From the NCBI GenBank assembly GCA_019359395.1, contig JAHHHK010000007.1:186001-250000 (forward strand): a stretch of 64,000 nucleotides of DNA. The letters are read 5' to 3'. How positions within the stretch are numbered: position 1 is the first letter of the stretch; each line of letters begins with the position of its first letter. The position numbers and the translations under genes are program-made. Under the pieces are notes generated by a model. It worked only from the letters and a program-made list of their open reading frames with translations. It did not search any database and was not told the DNA's origin. This DNA is from Komarekiella atlantica HA4396-MV6 (GTDB taxonomy: Bacteria > Cyanobacteriota > Cyanobacteriia > Cyanobacteriales > Nostocaceae). Positions 1-9,157 of this stretch are shown one piece after another.

Positions 1-384
1 ATCTCCTATTTTTGGCAGGCTTACGCAATTATCAGCGACTTTGACATTTTGAGGATATTGTATTGACTGCTTACCATGCTTGGATTTGAATCTGGGATAT
101 TTAGCTCTTTTTTCAAAGAAGTTGTTAAAAGCAACTCCCAAGTTTAAACAAACTTGCTGTAAGCATTGCGAGCAGGTCAAAGTTAACCACTCATGCTCTT
201 TTTTGAGCTGTGGAATTAGCTTTTTAACTTCATACCCAGAAAGTCCTTTACCTGTCTTTTTGTATGTTTGATTCATCAAATTCAGACAATAATTCCAAAT
301 CCAACGACAGCTGCCAAAAGCTTGCGCTAGTATCTGTTGCTGTTGAACATCTGGATATAATCTGACTTTGACAACCCTAAACAT
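1..384 (-). CDS. tnpB: TnpB/OrfB-type transposase accessory nuclease, N-terminal part (cut by window edge)
   Basis: An open frame of 128 codons starts at ATG 384-382 and runs off the left edge. The N-terminus reads VKVRLYPDVQQQQ, then FGSCRWIWNYCLN, then a basic YPRFKSKHGKQS stretch. This is the order seen in the N-terminal helix-turn-helix and beta-barrel region of IS200/IS605- and IS607-type OrfB/TnpB proteins. The family comprises RNA-guided RuvC nucleases that act with or without a TnpA transposase. The RuvC and zinc-finger parts lie outside the window, so activity cannot be judged. No tnpA is seen on the 5' side within the window. Confidence 0.85.
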   Translation of the reverse strand, partial: MFRVVKVRLYPDVQQQQILAQAFGSCRWIWNYCLNLMNQTYKKTGKGLSGYEVKKLIPQLKKEHEWLTLTCSQCLQQVCLNLGVAFNNFFEKRAKYPRFKSKHGKQSIQYPQNVKVADNCVSLPKIGD

Positions 385-420
385 TTTAGAGTGAAACGAA
401 TTTACTCTAAAACAGTATAA

Positions 421-660
421 CCCAAGATTTGTACCCCTTCGGGAAGCAAGCTACGTTTCCTCCATGTCTTCCTCCCTCTCTACGAGACGCTAGCGCGAAC
501 GCTTTCAGCTTTGGTCGCAAGACTGTCGTCAACTCACGCGCAATTCATGAGGCAGCGCGGTCTTCTCTACGAGAGGCTGCGCCAAGGAGGTTTCCCCCAT
601 GAGCGACTGCCATCTCAACGCCTACCCGAAGGGAGGCGTGAGGCTTCTTGCTGTTTCAGC
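421..660. repeat. cluster of Nostoc-type interspersed repeat modules
   Basis: No gene is seen between 385 and 844. The stretch carries modules that recur elsewhere in the window, such as CTCTACGAGACGCT followed by GCGAACGCT at about 476-505 and a diverged copy at 564-588. The same module appears near 31680, 35415 and 61075. It lies directly upstream of the TnpB gene, so part of it may be the element's end, but I cannot place a boundary. Confidence 0.6.
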
Positions 661-844
661 TAAAATTAATAGCAAATACGTTGATGATTGCTTTGTAGCC
701 CTACAACACCATCAACGATTCGCTTTTCCCTGTTTGTTTCGCCTTACGCATTGACATTAGTCTCCTAGAAACCAGCTGACATTATTAGCGAGGATGTGTA
801 AAGTAGTTTAGAGTTGACTACTCTTATACTTGACACATCCATCT

Positions 845-1084
845 ATGGATAGAAAAACCCGACGCTTTTTGCTGCTTGTTGTTTCTTGTAGTGTGACTGG
901 TGTAATTTTAGGAGGTACTGCCAGTTGGGCACAAAGCAGTCTTTGCTTGCAAGACAATAAGGTTACGAGTGAGTGCCTGACCCAAGACCCAATTCAAAAG
1001 ACTCTACAAGGAATGAGTACCGGATTGTTAGCCGGGGCTGGGGCTGCTTGCAGTGTAGTATGGCGTCTACGGCATGAAGATTAA
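845..1084 (+). CDS. small secreted or membrane-anchored hypothetical protein (79 aa)
   Basis: I do not recognise the family. The start is taken as ATG 845; an in-frame TTG at 830 is a less likely start. The N-terminus is a signal-like segment (basic DRKTRR, then a hydrophobic run ending near SWAQSS). The middle has two cysteines (SLCLQ and SECLT), and the C-terminal third is glycine/alanine-rich and hydrophobic (GLLAGAGAACSVVW) with a basic tail. This suggests either a cleaved signal peptide followed by one membrane helix, or a two-helix membrane protein. Its stop codon overlaps the stop of the convergent gene at 1081. Confidence 0.55.
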   Translation: MDRKTRRFLLLVVSCSVTGVILGGTASWAQSSLCLQDNKVTSECLTQDPIQKTLQGMSTGLLAGAGAACSVVWRLRHED

Positions 1085-1794
1085 AAGCGATAGTTGCGAT
1101 CGCGCACCCACATACTGATAGGCACTGCGTTACCTTGGGGATCGACTTTAGCTTTCACCACTATGGGTGGCTGCTGTCCTCTTCGATTCCGTTGAGCTCG
1201 TCGGATATCGTTGTTAATCTGCTGCCGTTGGTTTTCTGGGATGTAATATGTTTCTAAACCATAGTTAACGAAGCCATCCTGGTATACACCTTTTAAGGCT
1301 GCCTGATTAGCTCTTAGGGAAGTGGGGCGATCGCCAGTCACTCGTACTGGCCTCCAAGCTCTAGGAACACCACTACCAGACGAAAATTGCTCTTGCAAAA
1401 TCACGTATATGTTGGTTCCGTCGGGCAATCGTCTGCCACTTCCACGACCTTTACTAACCAATGTCTCCCAACCAGGCAATCTTCTCAAAGTTGCAGTACG
1501 GGATATGTTATAGTCCAGCGCCAGGGAATTACTCTGCTGTATATTGTTAGGATTTACAGGCGCAGTTTGCAAAATTACTGTCTTGCCCGTCATATCTGTG
1601 TACAGCGCTTGGGCTGGTACTGCCATAATTAACCCTGTTTGGATGAGCAAGGGAGCTATTAGCCGCCAAATAGGTAAAGGCTTATTCGATTTTTGTTCAG
1701 ATGCAATTAAATAATCTCGAAAAGTCAACTTTTCGGAGAATTCCGCTTCAGGAGACAACGATTTAGTTTTAGATTCAGAAGCGCTACTTTTCAT
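1081..1794 (-). CDS. GDYXXLXY-type membrane-anchored protein
   Basis: The protein is 237 aa from ATG 1794, or 250 aa from an in-frame TTG at 1833. It has a basic N-terminal tail, one hydrophobic segment (LIAPLLIQTGLIMAVPAQAL) and an extracytoplasmic domain. That domain carries SNSLALDYNIS, which keeps the L-x-Y end of the GDYXXLXY signature but has lost the leading GDY. It lies downstream of a DUF2157 gene on the same strand, the usual partner of this family, so the two probably form one membrane unit. Function is unknown. The exact pentapeptide RGSGR occurs at 1432-1446, identical to the PatS/HetN motif; see findings. Confidence 0.75.
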   Translation of the reverse strand: MKSSASESKTKSLSPEAEFSEKLTFRDYLIASEQKSNKPLPIWRLIAPLLIQTGLIMAVPAQALYTDMTGKTVILQTAPVNPNNIQQSNSLALDYNISRTATLRRLPGWETLVSKGRGSGRRLPDGTNIYVILQEQFSSGSGVPRAWRPVRVTGDRPTSLRANQAALKGVYQDGFVNYGLETYYIPENQRQQINNDIRRAQRNRRGQQPPIVVKAKVDPQGNAVPISMWVRDRNYRF

Positions 1795-1962
1795 GAGCGT
1801 AGTCCTAAAAAGAAAGGGTATTGTGGAGGTCAAAAGTAATAAGATTAGGACTGACGCAGAGAAACTCTAAATAGGGAAGCAGAGGGGCAGGAGGGCAGGG
1901 GCAGAATAATAACTTAGCACGGGCTAAACCATAGCTATCCGCGCTTCAGCACTCAGTACTCT

Positions 1963-3372
1963 TTACTTCTTAGTTGCAGAAGGTTTGCGGCGTTCAAACC
2001 AGAGTCCAGCGCTAATTAAAGCAGAACCGCATAGGACAAAGACGAGTGACTTGAAGAGTAAGTCAGTATCGTACTCCAGCATTCGACTGATAATTTGCAG
2101 CGTTAGCAACAGCATACCGCCCCAAAAGGAGTTTCTGTTGTTTAATTTCAATCCTTCTTGAATTAGTCCCCAGGCTAATGTTGCTAGAAGTACATTGAAA
2201 ATAAAAACGCCAAGTTCATCAATTCGGCTGATAGTTTGATGCCAAAAAGGTACTACAACAATGAAAGCAATAAAGGTACTAATGACAGCAGTCGTGAAAA
2301 TCACTTCGCGGCGAGGAGGGTTATTTCGTTGACGCATCAGAAACAACCATTGAAATACCGCTAAGCCGCTGAGAATCCCCAAATCGATGATCGGCAGAGA
2401 CTCGAACAAGTTTATCAAATTCGTTGGCTGATTATAACCGTAATTTGTAGATTCCCAGTTCCAACGAAAAGACAGAACATAAAAGACAGCCCCAAAAGCC
2501 ACCAACGCTAAATTACGGGCAAGAGTTTGAAACAACCTGTAATTTATGCTGGGGAATAGCAAGTCGTCATAACTCCAGAATAATGCAGGTGGGAGCGCAA
2601 AAGCAAAAGATGCCACCCAAGGTGCTACTTCAGCATAATTCAGCAGCGGCAGCGGATTGAGGTTGGCTTGCAAGGAACTAGCAAAGCAGAAGGCTGCTAG
2701 AGCAAAAATCCAACGCGATCGACAAAAATATGCTAAAGGTACAAATAGCAGCCATGACAGCAGAGGCATATGCTGCACCACTAGCCGCGCCCAAGTCGAT
2801 TCACCTGAAGAGTATAGCAAGTCATCCAGTCCCGTCCAGTACCCGATTTGCACTAAGATAATTGCCAGAATTCCCAAGGAATTTATGGACAGACTGTAAG
2901 CCATGACTAAAACACCCAACCCCCAAGCCAGAAAAAGTTGGGAAGTTGTACCGCTAATATTGAACATCTGGGCCATCAAGGCGAAATTTGCGCCTAAAAT
3001 AAAAGCGGCTAAAATTAGCAATCCTTCTCCCAGTATGCGTTTACTTTGTTCTGGTTTTTTTCCTTCCGGTTGTCTCCAAGTGTAAAAACCAGTGATAGTA
3101 ATTGTGAAAAACAAGCTCATTAATAAAATAAACTTGACTTCTCGTGATCCAGATTGCCAGTTTGCTCCAACAAAGGTAATTATGCCTAAGCATAAAAGGA
3201 TACTGCCTATAGCAACCACGATCGCAACAAAGCGATCGCGTGCAGCAGCTTCCAGGTTTTTAAATTGATAACGTTCTGCTATTTGCTCATACAGCGAAGA
3301 ACTAATTAGTCCTTCATCCCTCCACAATTGTGCCTCTTTGCGTAGTTTTTGCGAAAAATTATCTAAGATCAT
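1963..3372 (-). CDS. DUF2157 multi-span membrane protein
   Basis: The protein is 469 aa. The first about 45 residues are soluble and charged (LRKEAQLWRDEGLISSSLYEQ), typical of the DUF2157 N-terminus. Around a dozen hydrophobic segments follow, for example FVAIVVAIGSILLCLGIITF and FILLMSLFFTITITGFY. The C-terminus is basic (ERRKPSATKK). It sits about 170 bases upstream of the GDYXXLXY gene on the same strand, and the pair is common in bacteria. No enzymatic motif is seen and no function is established. Confidence 0.8.
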   Translation of the reverse strand: MILDNFSQKLRKEAQLWRDEGLISSSLYEQIAERYQFKNLEAAARDRFVAIVVAIGSILLCLGIITFVGANWQSGSREVKFILLMSLFFTITITGFYTWRQPEGKKPEQSKRILGEGLLILAAFILGANFALMAQMFNISGTTSQLFLAWGLGVLVMAYSLSINSLGILAIILVQIGYWTGLDDLLYSSGESTWARLVVQHMPLLSWLLFVPLAYFCRSRWIFALAAFCFASSLQANLNPLPLLNYAEVAPWVASFAFALPPALFWSYDDLLFPSINYRLFQTLARNLALVAFGAVFYVLSFRWNWESTNYGYNQPTNLINLFESLPIIDLGILSGLAVFQWLFLMRQRNNPPRREVIFTTAVISTFIAFIVVVPFWHQTISRIDELGVFIFNVLLATLAWGLIQEGLKLNNRNSFWGGMLLLTLQIISRMLEYDTDLLFKSLVFVLCGSALISAGLWFERRKPSATKK

Positions 3373-3524
3373 GACCTACTCCGGTGCAGTGGGGTAATTT
3401 GGCAATTGCGATCTGAAAAGCGGTCATTGTATTTTCAGTATGGAGCCAAGTACCTTACTTACATTGTTCTTGTGTAACAGTTTTATTTAGCATTCAAAGA
3501 CAACACAATTATTTATATATTTAC

Positions 3525-4490
3525 ATGGAAAAACCTTCTAATTTATTACTTAAACTTTCACGACGTTTGTTTACAAATCCAGACGAACAAGAAAGATTTA
3601 TCGAGGCTTTAATGAATCCCCAGCCTTTTCAACCAAGTATTCTTTGGTGTCAGGAAAAGCCAGAACTTACCTCTTTTTCGGTGGAAACACCAACGCATTG
3701 GCAACCAGATTTTATCGACCGTCTCTATTTAGGAGAAAAACCTGGTCAGCATCCACTACATGAAAAAGGATATTTCTATTGTTTAGATTTCTCTTCTGTA
3801 TTTGCTGCTGCTACTTTGTTAACAATTCCTCAGTCAGTGCGTTTAATTTTTGATATGTGTGCTGCACCAGGAGGAAAAAGTATCTTTGCCTGGAAGGCTT
3901 TACAACCGGAATTAATCATTAGTAATGAAGTAATTGGTAAACGTCTAGGAATGCTAATTTCTAATTTGAAGCGTTGTCATATTAACCCTAGTGCTGTGGT
4001 TAATAGAGATTCAAGTATATTTGCAGAATTAATCCCATTTTCTAGTAATTTAGTAATAGTAGATGCTCCTTGTACTGGACAATCTTTACTTGCCAAAGGT
4101 GAAAAAGCTCCTGGATGTTTTCATCCAACCGCTATTAATAAAAGTGCAAATCGACAGAAACGGATTATAGCCAACTCTGCTAAAATTGTCTCAGCACAAG
4201 GCTATCTTGCTTATATGACTTGCACATATTCAACTGAGGAAAATGAGCAGGTATGTGAATGGTTTTTAGAAAGATTTCCTCACTTTCAGGCAGTGCAAGT
4301 AAGCAATTTATTAAAATATCAGTCGCATTTAACTACAATGCCTTGTTACCGGATGTTTCCTCAAGATAGGTTAGGTGCTGGTGCGTTTACAGTATTATTT
4401 AAAAATACTAATGAAAATGAGAATCAGGAAGTAGATTTTAATGCCATTTCTTCTCAGTACATCTATCAAAAGTTTAAGAAATTGAGTTAA
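3525..4490 (+). CDS. RsmB/NOP2-family rRNA cytosine-C5 methyltransferase
   Basis: The protein is 321 aa. Expected reaction: transfer of a methyl group from S-adenosylmethionine to C5 of a cytosine in RNA. The SAM-binding motif is DMCAAPGGKS. The two catalytic cysteines of the family are both present, in VDAPCTGQSLL (motif IV, usually PCSG) and TCTYSTEENE (motif VI). It lacks the N-terminal NusB-like domain of full-length RsmB and the C-terminal RNA-binding extension of RsmF, so it belongs to the short class. The exact target base cannot be told. It stands alone between divergent DUF2157 and the NUDIX gene. Confidence 0.85.
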   Translation: MEKPSNLLLKLSRRLFTNPDEQERFIEALMNPQPFQPSILWCQEKPELTSFSVETPTHWQPDFIDRLYLGEKPGQHPLHEKGYFYCLDFSSVFAAATLLTIPQSVRLIFDMCAAPGGKSIFAWKALQPELIISNEVIGKRLGMLISNLKRCHINPSAVVNRDSSIFAELIPFSSNLVIVDAPCTGQSLLAKGEKAPGCFHPTAINKSANRQKRIIANSAKIVSAQGYLAYMTCTYSTEENEQVCEWFLERFPHFQAVQVSNLLKYQSHLTTMPCYRMFPQDRLGAGAFTVLFKNTNENENQEVDFNAISSQYIYQKFKKLS

Positions 4491-4892
4491 TTGCATCCAT
4501 AGCAAATCTTCAAGCTCATATCAGAGTAAATATTTTCTTTTAAAGAAGCCTGTGTTTGTCAATCATCCCAAAGGAAGACCCCTTTTACACTCAGTCAATT
4601 TTATGATTGTCAAAAGACAAATACTGTCTTTGAAAATTCTGGGCACTAGAAGCTAGCGTTTAGATTTTCTACAAATACACACCGAAGAATTAACTGTTTA
4701 ATCTTATGTTTATCTGTATTTTAAGATTTTCTTAAAGAAATTTTATATAAAATTCTATGCTTTAGAATAACTCTTGCTATAAAAATTATCTGTTTTATAA
4801 CCTGATATTAACCAAACAATATTTAGTATCAGATCTTGCCTTTCTGAAATAAAAATTGTACAAAAAACTAAGTTGTACACTTTCTAATTTAT
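4491..4892. other. AT-rich intergenic region, no gene seen
   Basis: About 400 bases of AT-rich sequence lie between the methyltransferase and the NUDIX gene. No open frame with a credible ribosome site and no strong hairpin are seen. The promoter of the NUDIX gene presumably lies in its right part. Confidence 0.5.
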
Positions 4893-5390
4893 ATGAGCCG
4901 AAAAGTCAGCAAAGTGTTTGAACAGTCTGGGGTAATTCCTTACAGAGTTAAAAATGGCAAAATCGAAATTTTACTAATTTCAACTCGGAACTATCAACAC
5001 TGGGTAATTCCGAAAGGAGATATTCCGAATGGAATGAGTCCACCTGATTCAGCAGCTAAAGAGGCGTGGGAAGAAGCTGGAGTTATTGGACAAGTAGATG
5101 CAAATGAACTGGGTACTTATAAGTACCGTAAACGAGGCAGGATTTATCAGGTCAAGATGTATTTGTTACCAGTTGAAACTGTGAGTGAAGATTATCCAGA
5201 AGCAAATCAAAGAAAACGGCAGTGGCTAGATGTGAATAAAGCCATCAGACGCCTTAAGTTTAGTTCACTCAAACGAATCCTTAAAAGCTTTTTTCAAAGC
5301 AAATTAATTTTTGTGCATCTTGATGCTGGCCAGATGAATTTTTCTATTGATGTTTACGCTCAATGTCCCAAATCTGAGGAAACACTTTAA
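4893..5390 (+). CDS. NUDIX hydrolase-domain protein with altered Nudix box
   Basis: The protein is 165 aa. The fold is recognisable from VIPYRVKNGKIEILLIST, HWVIPKGDI, and a Nudix box ending SAAKEAWEEAGV. Against the signature Gx5Ex7REUxEExGU, the first Glu is Met (GDIPNGM) and the Arg is Lys, while the metal-binding EAWEE core is intact. Many diphosphoinositol-polyphosphate or diadenosine-type cyanobacterial homologues share the PKG...SAAxEAxEEAG layout, so the protein is probably still a pyrophosphohydrolase. Substrate is unknown. The C-terminal half is basic (KRGR, RKRQW, LKFSSLKRILKS). Confidence 0.8.
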   Translation: MSRKVSKVFEQSGVIPYRVKNGKIEILLISTRNYQHWVIPKGDIPNGMSPPDSAAKEAWEEAGVIGQVDANELGTYKYRKRGRIYQVKMYLLPVETVSEDYPEANQRKRQWLDVNKAIRRLKFSSLKRILKSFFQSKLIFVHLDAGQMNFSIDVYAQCPKSEETL

Positions 5391-5408
5391 AAACGAGCCA
5401 AATAAATA

Positions 5409-6854
5409 TCACTCATGTTCTGTAACGATCGCTTTTGGGGTGTCGCCAACACTCGCCAGTTGTATTATGAAGCTAGAACCCTCATATAGCTTACTTTTTA
5501 CAGAAATAGAGCCACCACAGCGTAATAGCAACTGCTGTACAATCGTTAACCCCAACCCAGCGCCACCATAATCTTCAGTTGCACCTACACGTACTCGATA
5601 AAAGCGGTCAAAAATTTTGGGAATTTCACTTTCAGCAATACCGATACCTGTATCGCGGAATTCCAATTGAACATAATTGCCATGCACACGGGCACGCACC
5701 CATACTCGACCACCATTGGGCGTAAACTTAATACTGTTGTGTAGCAGATTGATCACAATTTGCCTCAGCCCACCACTTACACAGCGAACAGCAGGCAGTT
5801 CAGTAGGTACAGTATAGGCTAGCATGATGCCTTTTTCTTGCGCCACAGGTTGGTAGGTACTGACTACCCCAGGTACAATATCTGAGAGACGTACCGACTC
5901 TAAAGTCGTCTCTTCCAAATTACGCTCTAGTTGCACCAAGTCTAATAAACCAGTAATCAAAGAATTTTGGCGATCGCACTGGGTATTTAGCATTTGTAAA
6001 TAACGTTGTCGCTGCGGCGGTTTGAGATTAGGAGAATTCAACAAAGAGAGTGCTGTTTTCATGTGCGTCAGGGGTGTGCGTAGTTCTTGACACACATTGT
6101 TCAGGTATTCATCCTTGAGTTCCTCTTTACTGTGGAGGTTTTGATTCTGCTGCTGCAACTTAGCAGTGCGTTCTGCTATGATTTGACGGTTAATTTCATC
6201 TAATCGCTGGAGTTGTTTTGCTAAAAGTTGATTCATCAGTGCGGGTTCAGGCGCACTTGGGCAAATAAAATCAGCAAGTAACATGGGAAATGATTCTGGC
6301 GTAGTCGCCTGTTGAATGCCATCTAAAACTTGCTGAATTATTTTTCCATCAACAGTAGTTATAATCAGCAATGGCTGATTTTTTTTAGTATTTGCCTTCA
6401 CCAAAATGGGGGTTTCACGTTTTTTAAGTGGTCGATGCGCCAAAACTAAACTGCAAAACTGCGGCGACAACACCATCAGAAAGTTTTCCCGCCGCAATTG
6501 GCTATTTGCTGGTAGTTGAACGCGGACATGATTAGGGAATGAGGGGGATAAGGTAGAATCTTCTCCCTTGTCTGTTCCTGCTTCTGGTATCTCACTCTCC
6601 GCGAGTTGATAAATATAGATAAGACTAGACGCACCCACAAAGGATTGATAACGCGTTAATTCTGATTGCCAAATTTTTTCTGGTGGTAGTTTTACCCATA
6701 AAGTGGCTACAATCTGCTGCTCAATGAGTAAGTCTATTTGCGCTCTCACCAGTGATAGCAGAGTAGCAGGACTGAGGGACGATGGTTTAGGAGGCGATTC
6801 CACTCCCAAAACCAGCTGATAAACAGATAGATCCTTAGTCAGAGAAACATTCAT
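5409..6854 (-). CDS. DICT-domain sensor histidine kinase lacking the canonical phospho-acceptor His
   Basis: The protein is 481 aa with no membrane span. The first about 200 residues match the DICT sensory region linked to cyanobacterial two-component proteins and cyclases. A coiled-coil (about 210-250) follows, then a HisKA-like helix and a complete HATPase domain: N box LLHNSIKFTPNGG, G1 FRDTGIGI, F box FDRFYR, G2 GGAGLGLTI. The HisKA H-box reads VCQELRTPLTHMK, so the His of the usual SHELRTPL is Gln (codon CAA). It could act as a phosphatase, as an ATP-binding partner in a heterodimer, or be inactive as an autokinase. No response regulator is adjacent. Confidence 0.85.
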   Translation of the reverse strand: MNVSLTKDLSVYQLVLGVESPPKPSSLSPATLLSLVRAQIDLLIEQQIVATLWVKLPPEKIWQSELTRYQSFVGASSLIYIYQLAESEIPEAGTDKGEDSTLSPSFPNHVRVQLPANSQLRRENFLMVLSPQFCSLVLAHRPLKKRETPILVKANTKKNQPLLIITTVDGKIIQQVLDGIQQATTPESFPMLLADFICPSAPEPALMNQLLAKQLQRLDEINRQIIAERTAKLQQQNQNLHSKEELKDEYLNNVCQELRTPLTHMKTALSLLNSPNLKPPQRQRYLQMLNTQCDRQNSLITGLLDLVQLERNLEETTLESVRLSDIVPGVVSTYQPVAQEKGIMLAYTVPTELPAVRCVSGGLRQIVINLLHNSIKFTPNGGRVWVRARVHGNYVQLEFRDTGIGIAESEIPKIFDRFYRVRVGATEDYGGAGLGLTIVQQLLLRCGGSISVKSKLYEGSSFIIQLASVGDTPKAIVTEHE

Positions 6855-7033
6855 GAGTTAAGTACAATTAAGGAAAAACGAAGAAGGATTGAGAAAAAAA
6901 TAATACTGTCTTCGATTTTCACCCCTATATGTACATTTTTGACAAAAAAGCTACCGAAAAAACATAAATTCTGAATTATTTAATTATGTGACTCACTAGT
7001 TCTGGTTTGATAATTGCTAGTAATTATCAGAAT

Positions 7034-7411
7034 CTACCAGCCACGCGCCCCAATCTTCTGACACACAATTCGCATTGCTTTACCTGGTGAAGAACTTGCT
7101 ACAAAAGGAATTTCTCCTTTCTCATTATCATCTTCAAGTAGCTGTCCTTCTGTTCCATAAATGGCAATGCGATTTAGAAAAAGCCGTGATTCTGTGCATA
7201 ATGCAGAGAATGTAGTCTCGAATATACCGTCTCCGTAAAGTCCGTAAAGCTTGTATGTTGTACCATGAATAGTCTTAGTATCCAGAGCGACGCTGTTTCC
7301 TCCTTTATCGTGCCCCACGGTGACATATCTTTCCGTATTTTGGGCGATTGCCGCAGTACCACTTAAAAGAATAGCGATCGCTCCCACCGTGCCACCTATT
7401 TTAAAAAACAT
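7034..7411 (-). CDS. secreted hypothetical protein (125 aa)
   Basis: The N-terminus is a clear signal peptide (MFFKIGGTVGAIAILLSGTAAIAQ) with a probable cleavage after AIAQ. The mature part (VTVGHDKGGNSVALDTKTI...) resembles small periplasmic or cell-surface beta-rich domains of cyanobacteria. It has two cysteines (ALCTES and RIVCQK) that could form a disulfide. The family is not recognised with certainty. It lies alone between the kinase and murE on the same strand with long spacers, so co-transcription is not obvious. Confidence 0.65.
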   Translation of the reverse strand: MFFKIGGTVGAIAILLSGTAAIAQNTERYVTVGHDKGGNSVALDTKTIHGTTYKLYGLYGDGIFETTFSALCTESRLFLNRIAIYGTEGQLLEDDNEKGEIPFVASSSPGKAMRIVCQKIGARGW

Positions 7412-7601
7412 ACGCTTTGAAAGTATAAGATTTTCACATTTCTAGCCAGAATAAATCAGTTTAGGCATGGTAAAAGCACCGAAATAAAGTATTATACGTG
7501 TTTTGGTTCAGTGATGTTACTTATTAGAAAAGGGACTGGAGACTGAGGCTGAATTCTTCCCAATACCCAGTACCCGATCCTCAGTACCCAATTTTGCGTA
7601 A

Positions 7602-9104
7602 TTAACCCCGTATCTTCAGTCTTTCTTGTAAAGCATCGCGTGCGTGTTCTCGGTCGTCAAAGTGGATTTTTTCTGTACCGAGAATTTGATAGTCTTCGTG
7701 ACCTTTACCAGCAAGCAATACACCATCGCCAGGTTGTGCTTGTAAAATAGCGGTACGAATGGCAGTAGCGCGATCGCCATTCACAATAGGCTTTACTGTT
7801 TGGGGAATTCCCGCCAAAATATCTTGTAAAATCCGTTCTGGGTCTTCAGTGCGGGGATTATCCGATGTCACCACCGCAACATCAGCTAAGTCAGCGGCGA
7901 TTTTACCCATTTTTGGGCGTTTAGTGCGATCGCGATCGCCACCACAGCCAAACACGCAAATCATCTTCCCAGGTATAAACGGACGTGCGGCTTTGAGTAG
8001 ATTTTCCAAACTATCCGGCGTGTGGGCATAATCTACAATCACACTAATATCTTGCTCAGGAATAATCTGCACTCGTTCCATCCGTCCGGGAACTCCCGGA
8101 AACTCAGGGATCACAGATACGAGCAACTCTAAATCTAACCCTAAATGTAAAACTGCTCCTACCGCTGCCAATAGATTTTCTAAATTGTATTGCCCAACCA
8201 AGGGAGAACGAAAAGCCACATTACCCTTTGGTGTATGCAACATACCGCTAACACCATTTGGCTCGTAACTTAAATCACTCATCCATAAATCAGCACTGTT
8301 ATCGTTGACACTGTAACTCCAAACCCGTTCTGAATCCAACGACGCAATTAATCGCTTACCGTAGGTGTCATCAGCATTAATTATCGCCCGTCCCTTGAGA
8401 TAGTCAGGACTAAACAACAACGCTTTGGCAGCAAAATAATCTTCCATATCGCTGTGGTAGTCTAGATGGTCTTGAGTGAGATTGCTAAACACCCCCACCT
8501 CAAACTGACAACCCAAAACTCGACCTTGCGCCAAAGCGTGAGAACTAACTTCCATCACCCCAAACTCACAACCAGCATTTACAGCTTCCGCTAACTGCTG
8601 TTGTAATTCCACCGCAAACGGCGTAGTGTGAACAGCAGTCTGCTCAAAACCAGCCCAGCGAGTGTAGAGAGTTCCCATCAAAGCCGTAGATAAATTGGCT
8701 TTGGTGAGCAGAAATTCAATTAGGTGAGTGGTTGTAGTTTTGCCATTAGTACCAGTTACACCTACCAGCTTGAGTTTTTGCCCTGGATAACCGTAAAAAG
8801 CACTAGCTATTTGGCCACAAGCTTTAATCATGTCCGTAGCACTAATGACCAAAGCCTCAGCCGTAGGAGGACTTTTTTGGACAGCTTCGGGAGAGATAAT
8901 CGCCGCCACCGCACCCGATGCGATCGCACTTGGCCAAAATTCCCCACCATCTACGCGCGTTCCTGGCATCCCAATAAATAAATCTCCCACACTGCAAGCA
9001 TGAGAATTTGTCTTCAAACCCTTAACTTCCACATCCTCAAAAGCAGAATGGCTAGTCAAATGCTCAACACTGTCTACCGCTGCAAGTAATTCCCGCAATT
9101 TCAT
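7602..9104 (-). CDS. murE: UDP-N-acetylmuramoyl-L-alanyl-D-glutamate--2,6-diaminopimelate ligase
   Basis: The protein is 500 aa. It adds meso-diaminopimelate to UDP-MurNAc-L-Ala-D-Glu in the cytoplasm during peptidoglycan synthesis. The order is an N-terminal uridine-binding domain, the ATP-binding loop GVTGTNGKTTTTH, the central Mur ligase domain (NLTQDHLDYHSDMEDYFAAK) and a C-terminal domain with SDNPRTEDP. The DNPR motif marks diaminopimelate rather than lysine specificity. The start is taken at ATG 9104 because GAGGT lies about 8 bases upstream; an in-frame ATG at 9125 would add seven residues not seen in the family. The glutaredoxin-like gene upstream is on the same strand with a short gap. 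Confidence 0.95.
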   Translation of the reverse strand: MKLRELLAAVDSVEHLTSHSAFEDVEVKGLKTNSHACSVGDLFIGMPGTRVDGGEFWPSAIASGAVAAIISPEAVQKSPPTAEALVISATDMIKACGQIASAFYGYPGQKLKLVGVTGTNGKTTTTHLIEFLLTKANLSTALMGTLYTRWAGFEQTAVHTTPFAVELQQQLAEAVNAGCEFGVMEVSSHALAQGRVLGCQFEVGVFSNLTQDHLDYHSDMEDYFAAKALLFSPDYLKGRAIINADDTYGKRLIASLDSERVWSYSVNDNSADLWMSDLSYEPNGVSGMLHTPKGNVAFRSPLVGQYNLENLLAAVGAVLHLGLDLELLVSVIPEFPGVPGRMERVQIIPEQDISVIVDYAHTPDSLENLLKAARPFIPGKMICVFGCGGDRDRTKRPKMGKIAADLADVAVVTSDNPRTEDPERILQDILAGIPQTVKPIVNGDRATAIRTAILQAQPGDGVLLAGKGHEDYQILGTEKIHFDDREHARDALQERLKIRG

Positions 9105-9157
9105 CTTGTGAACCTCGTCACACATTTCTATTGCGCTTATTCTGCATTATTTTTTTT

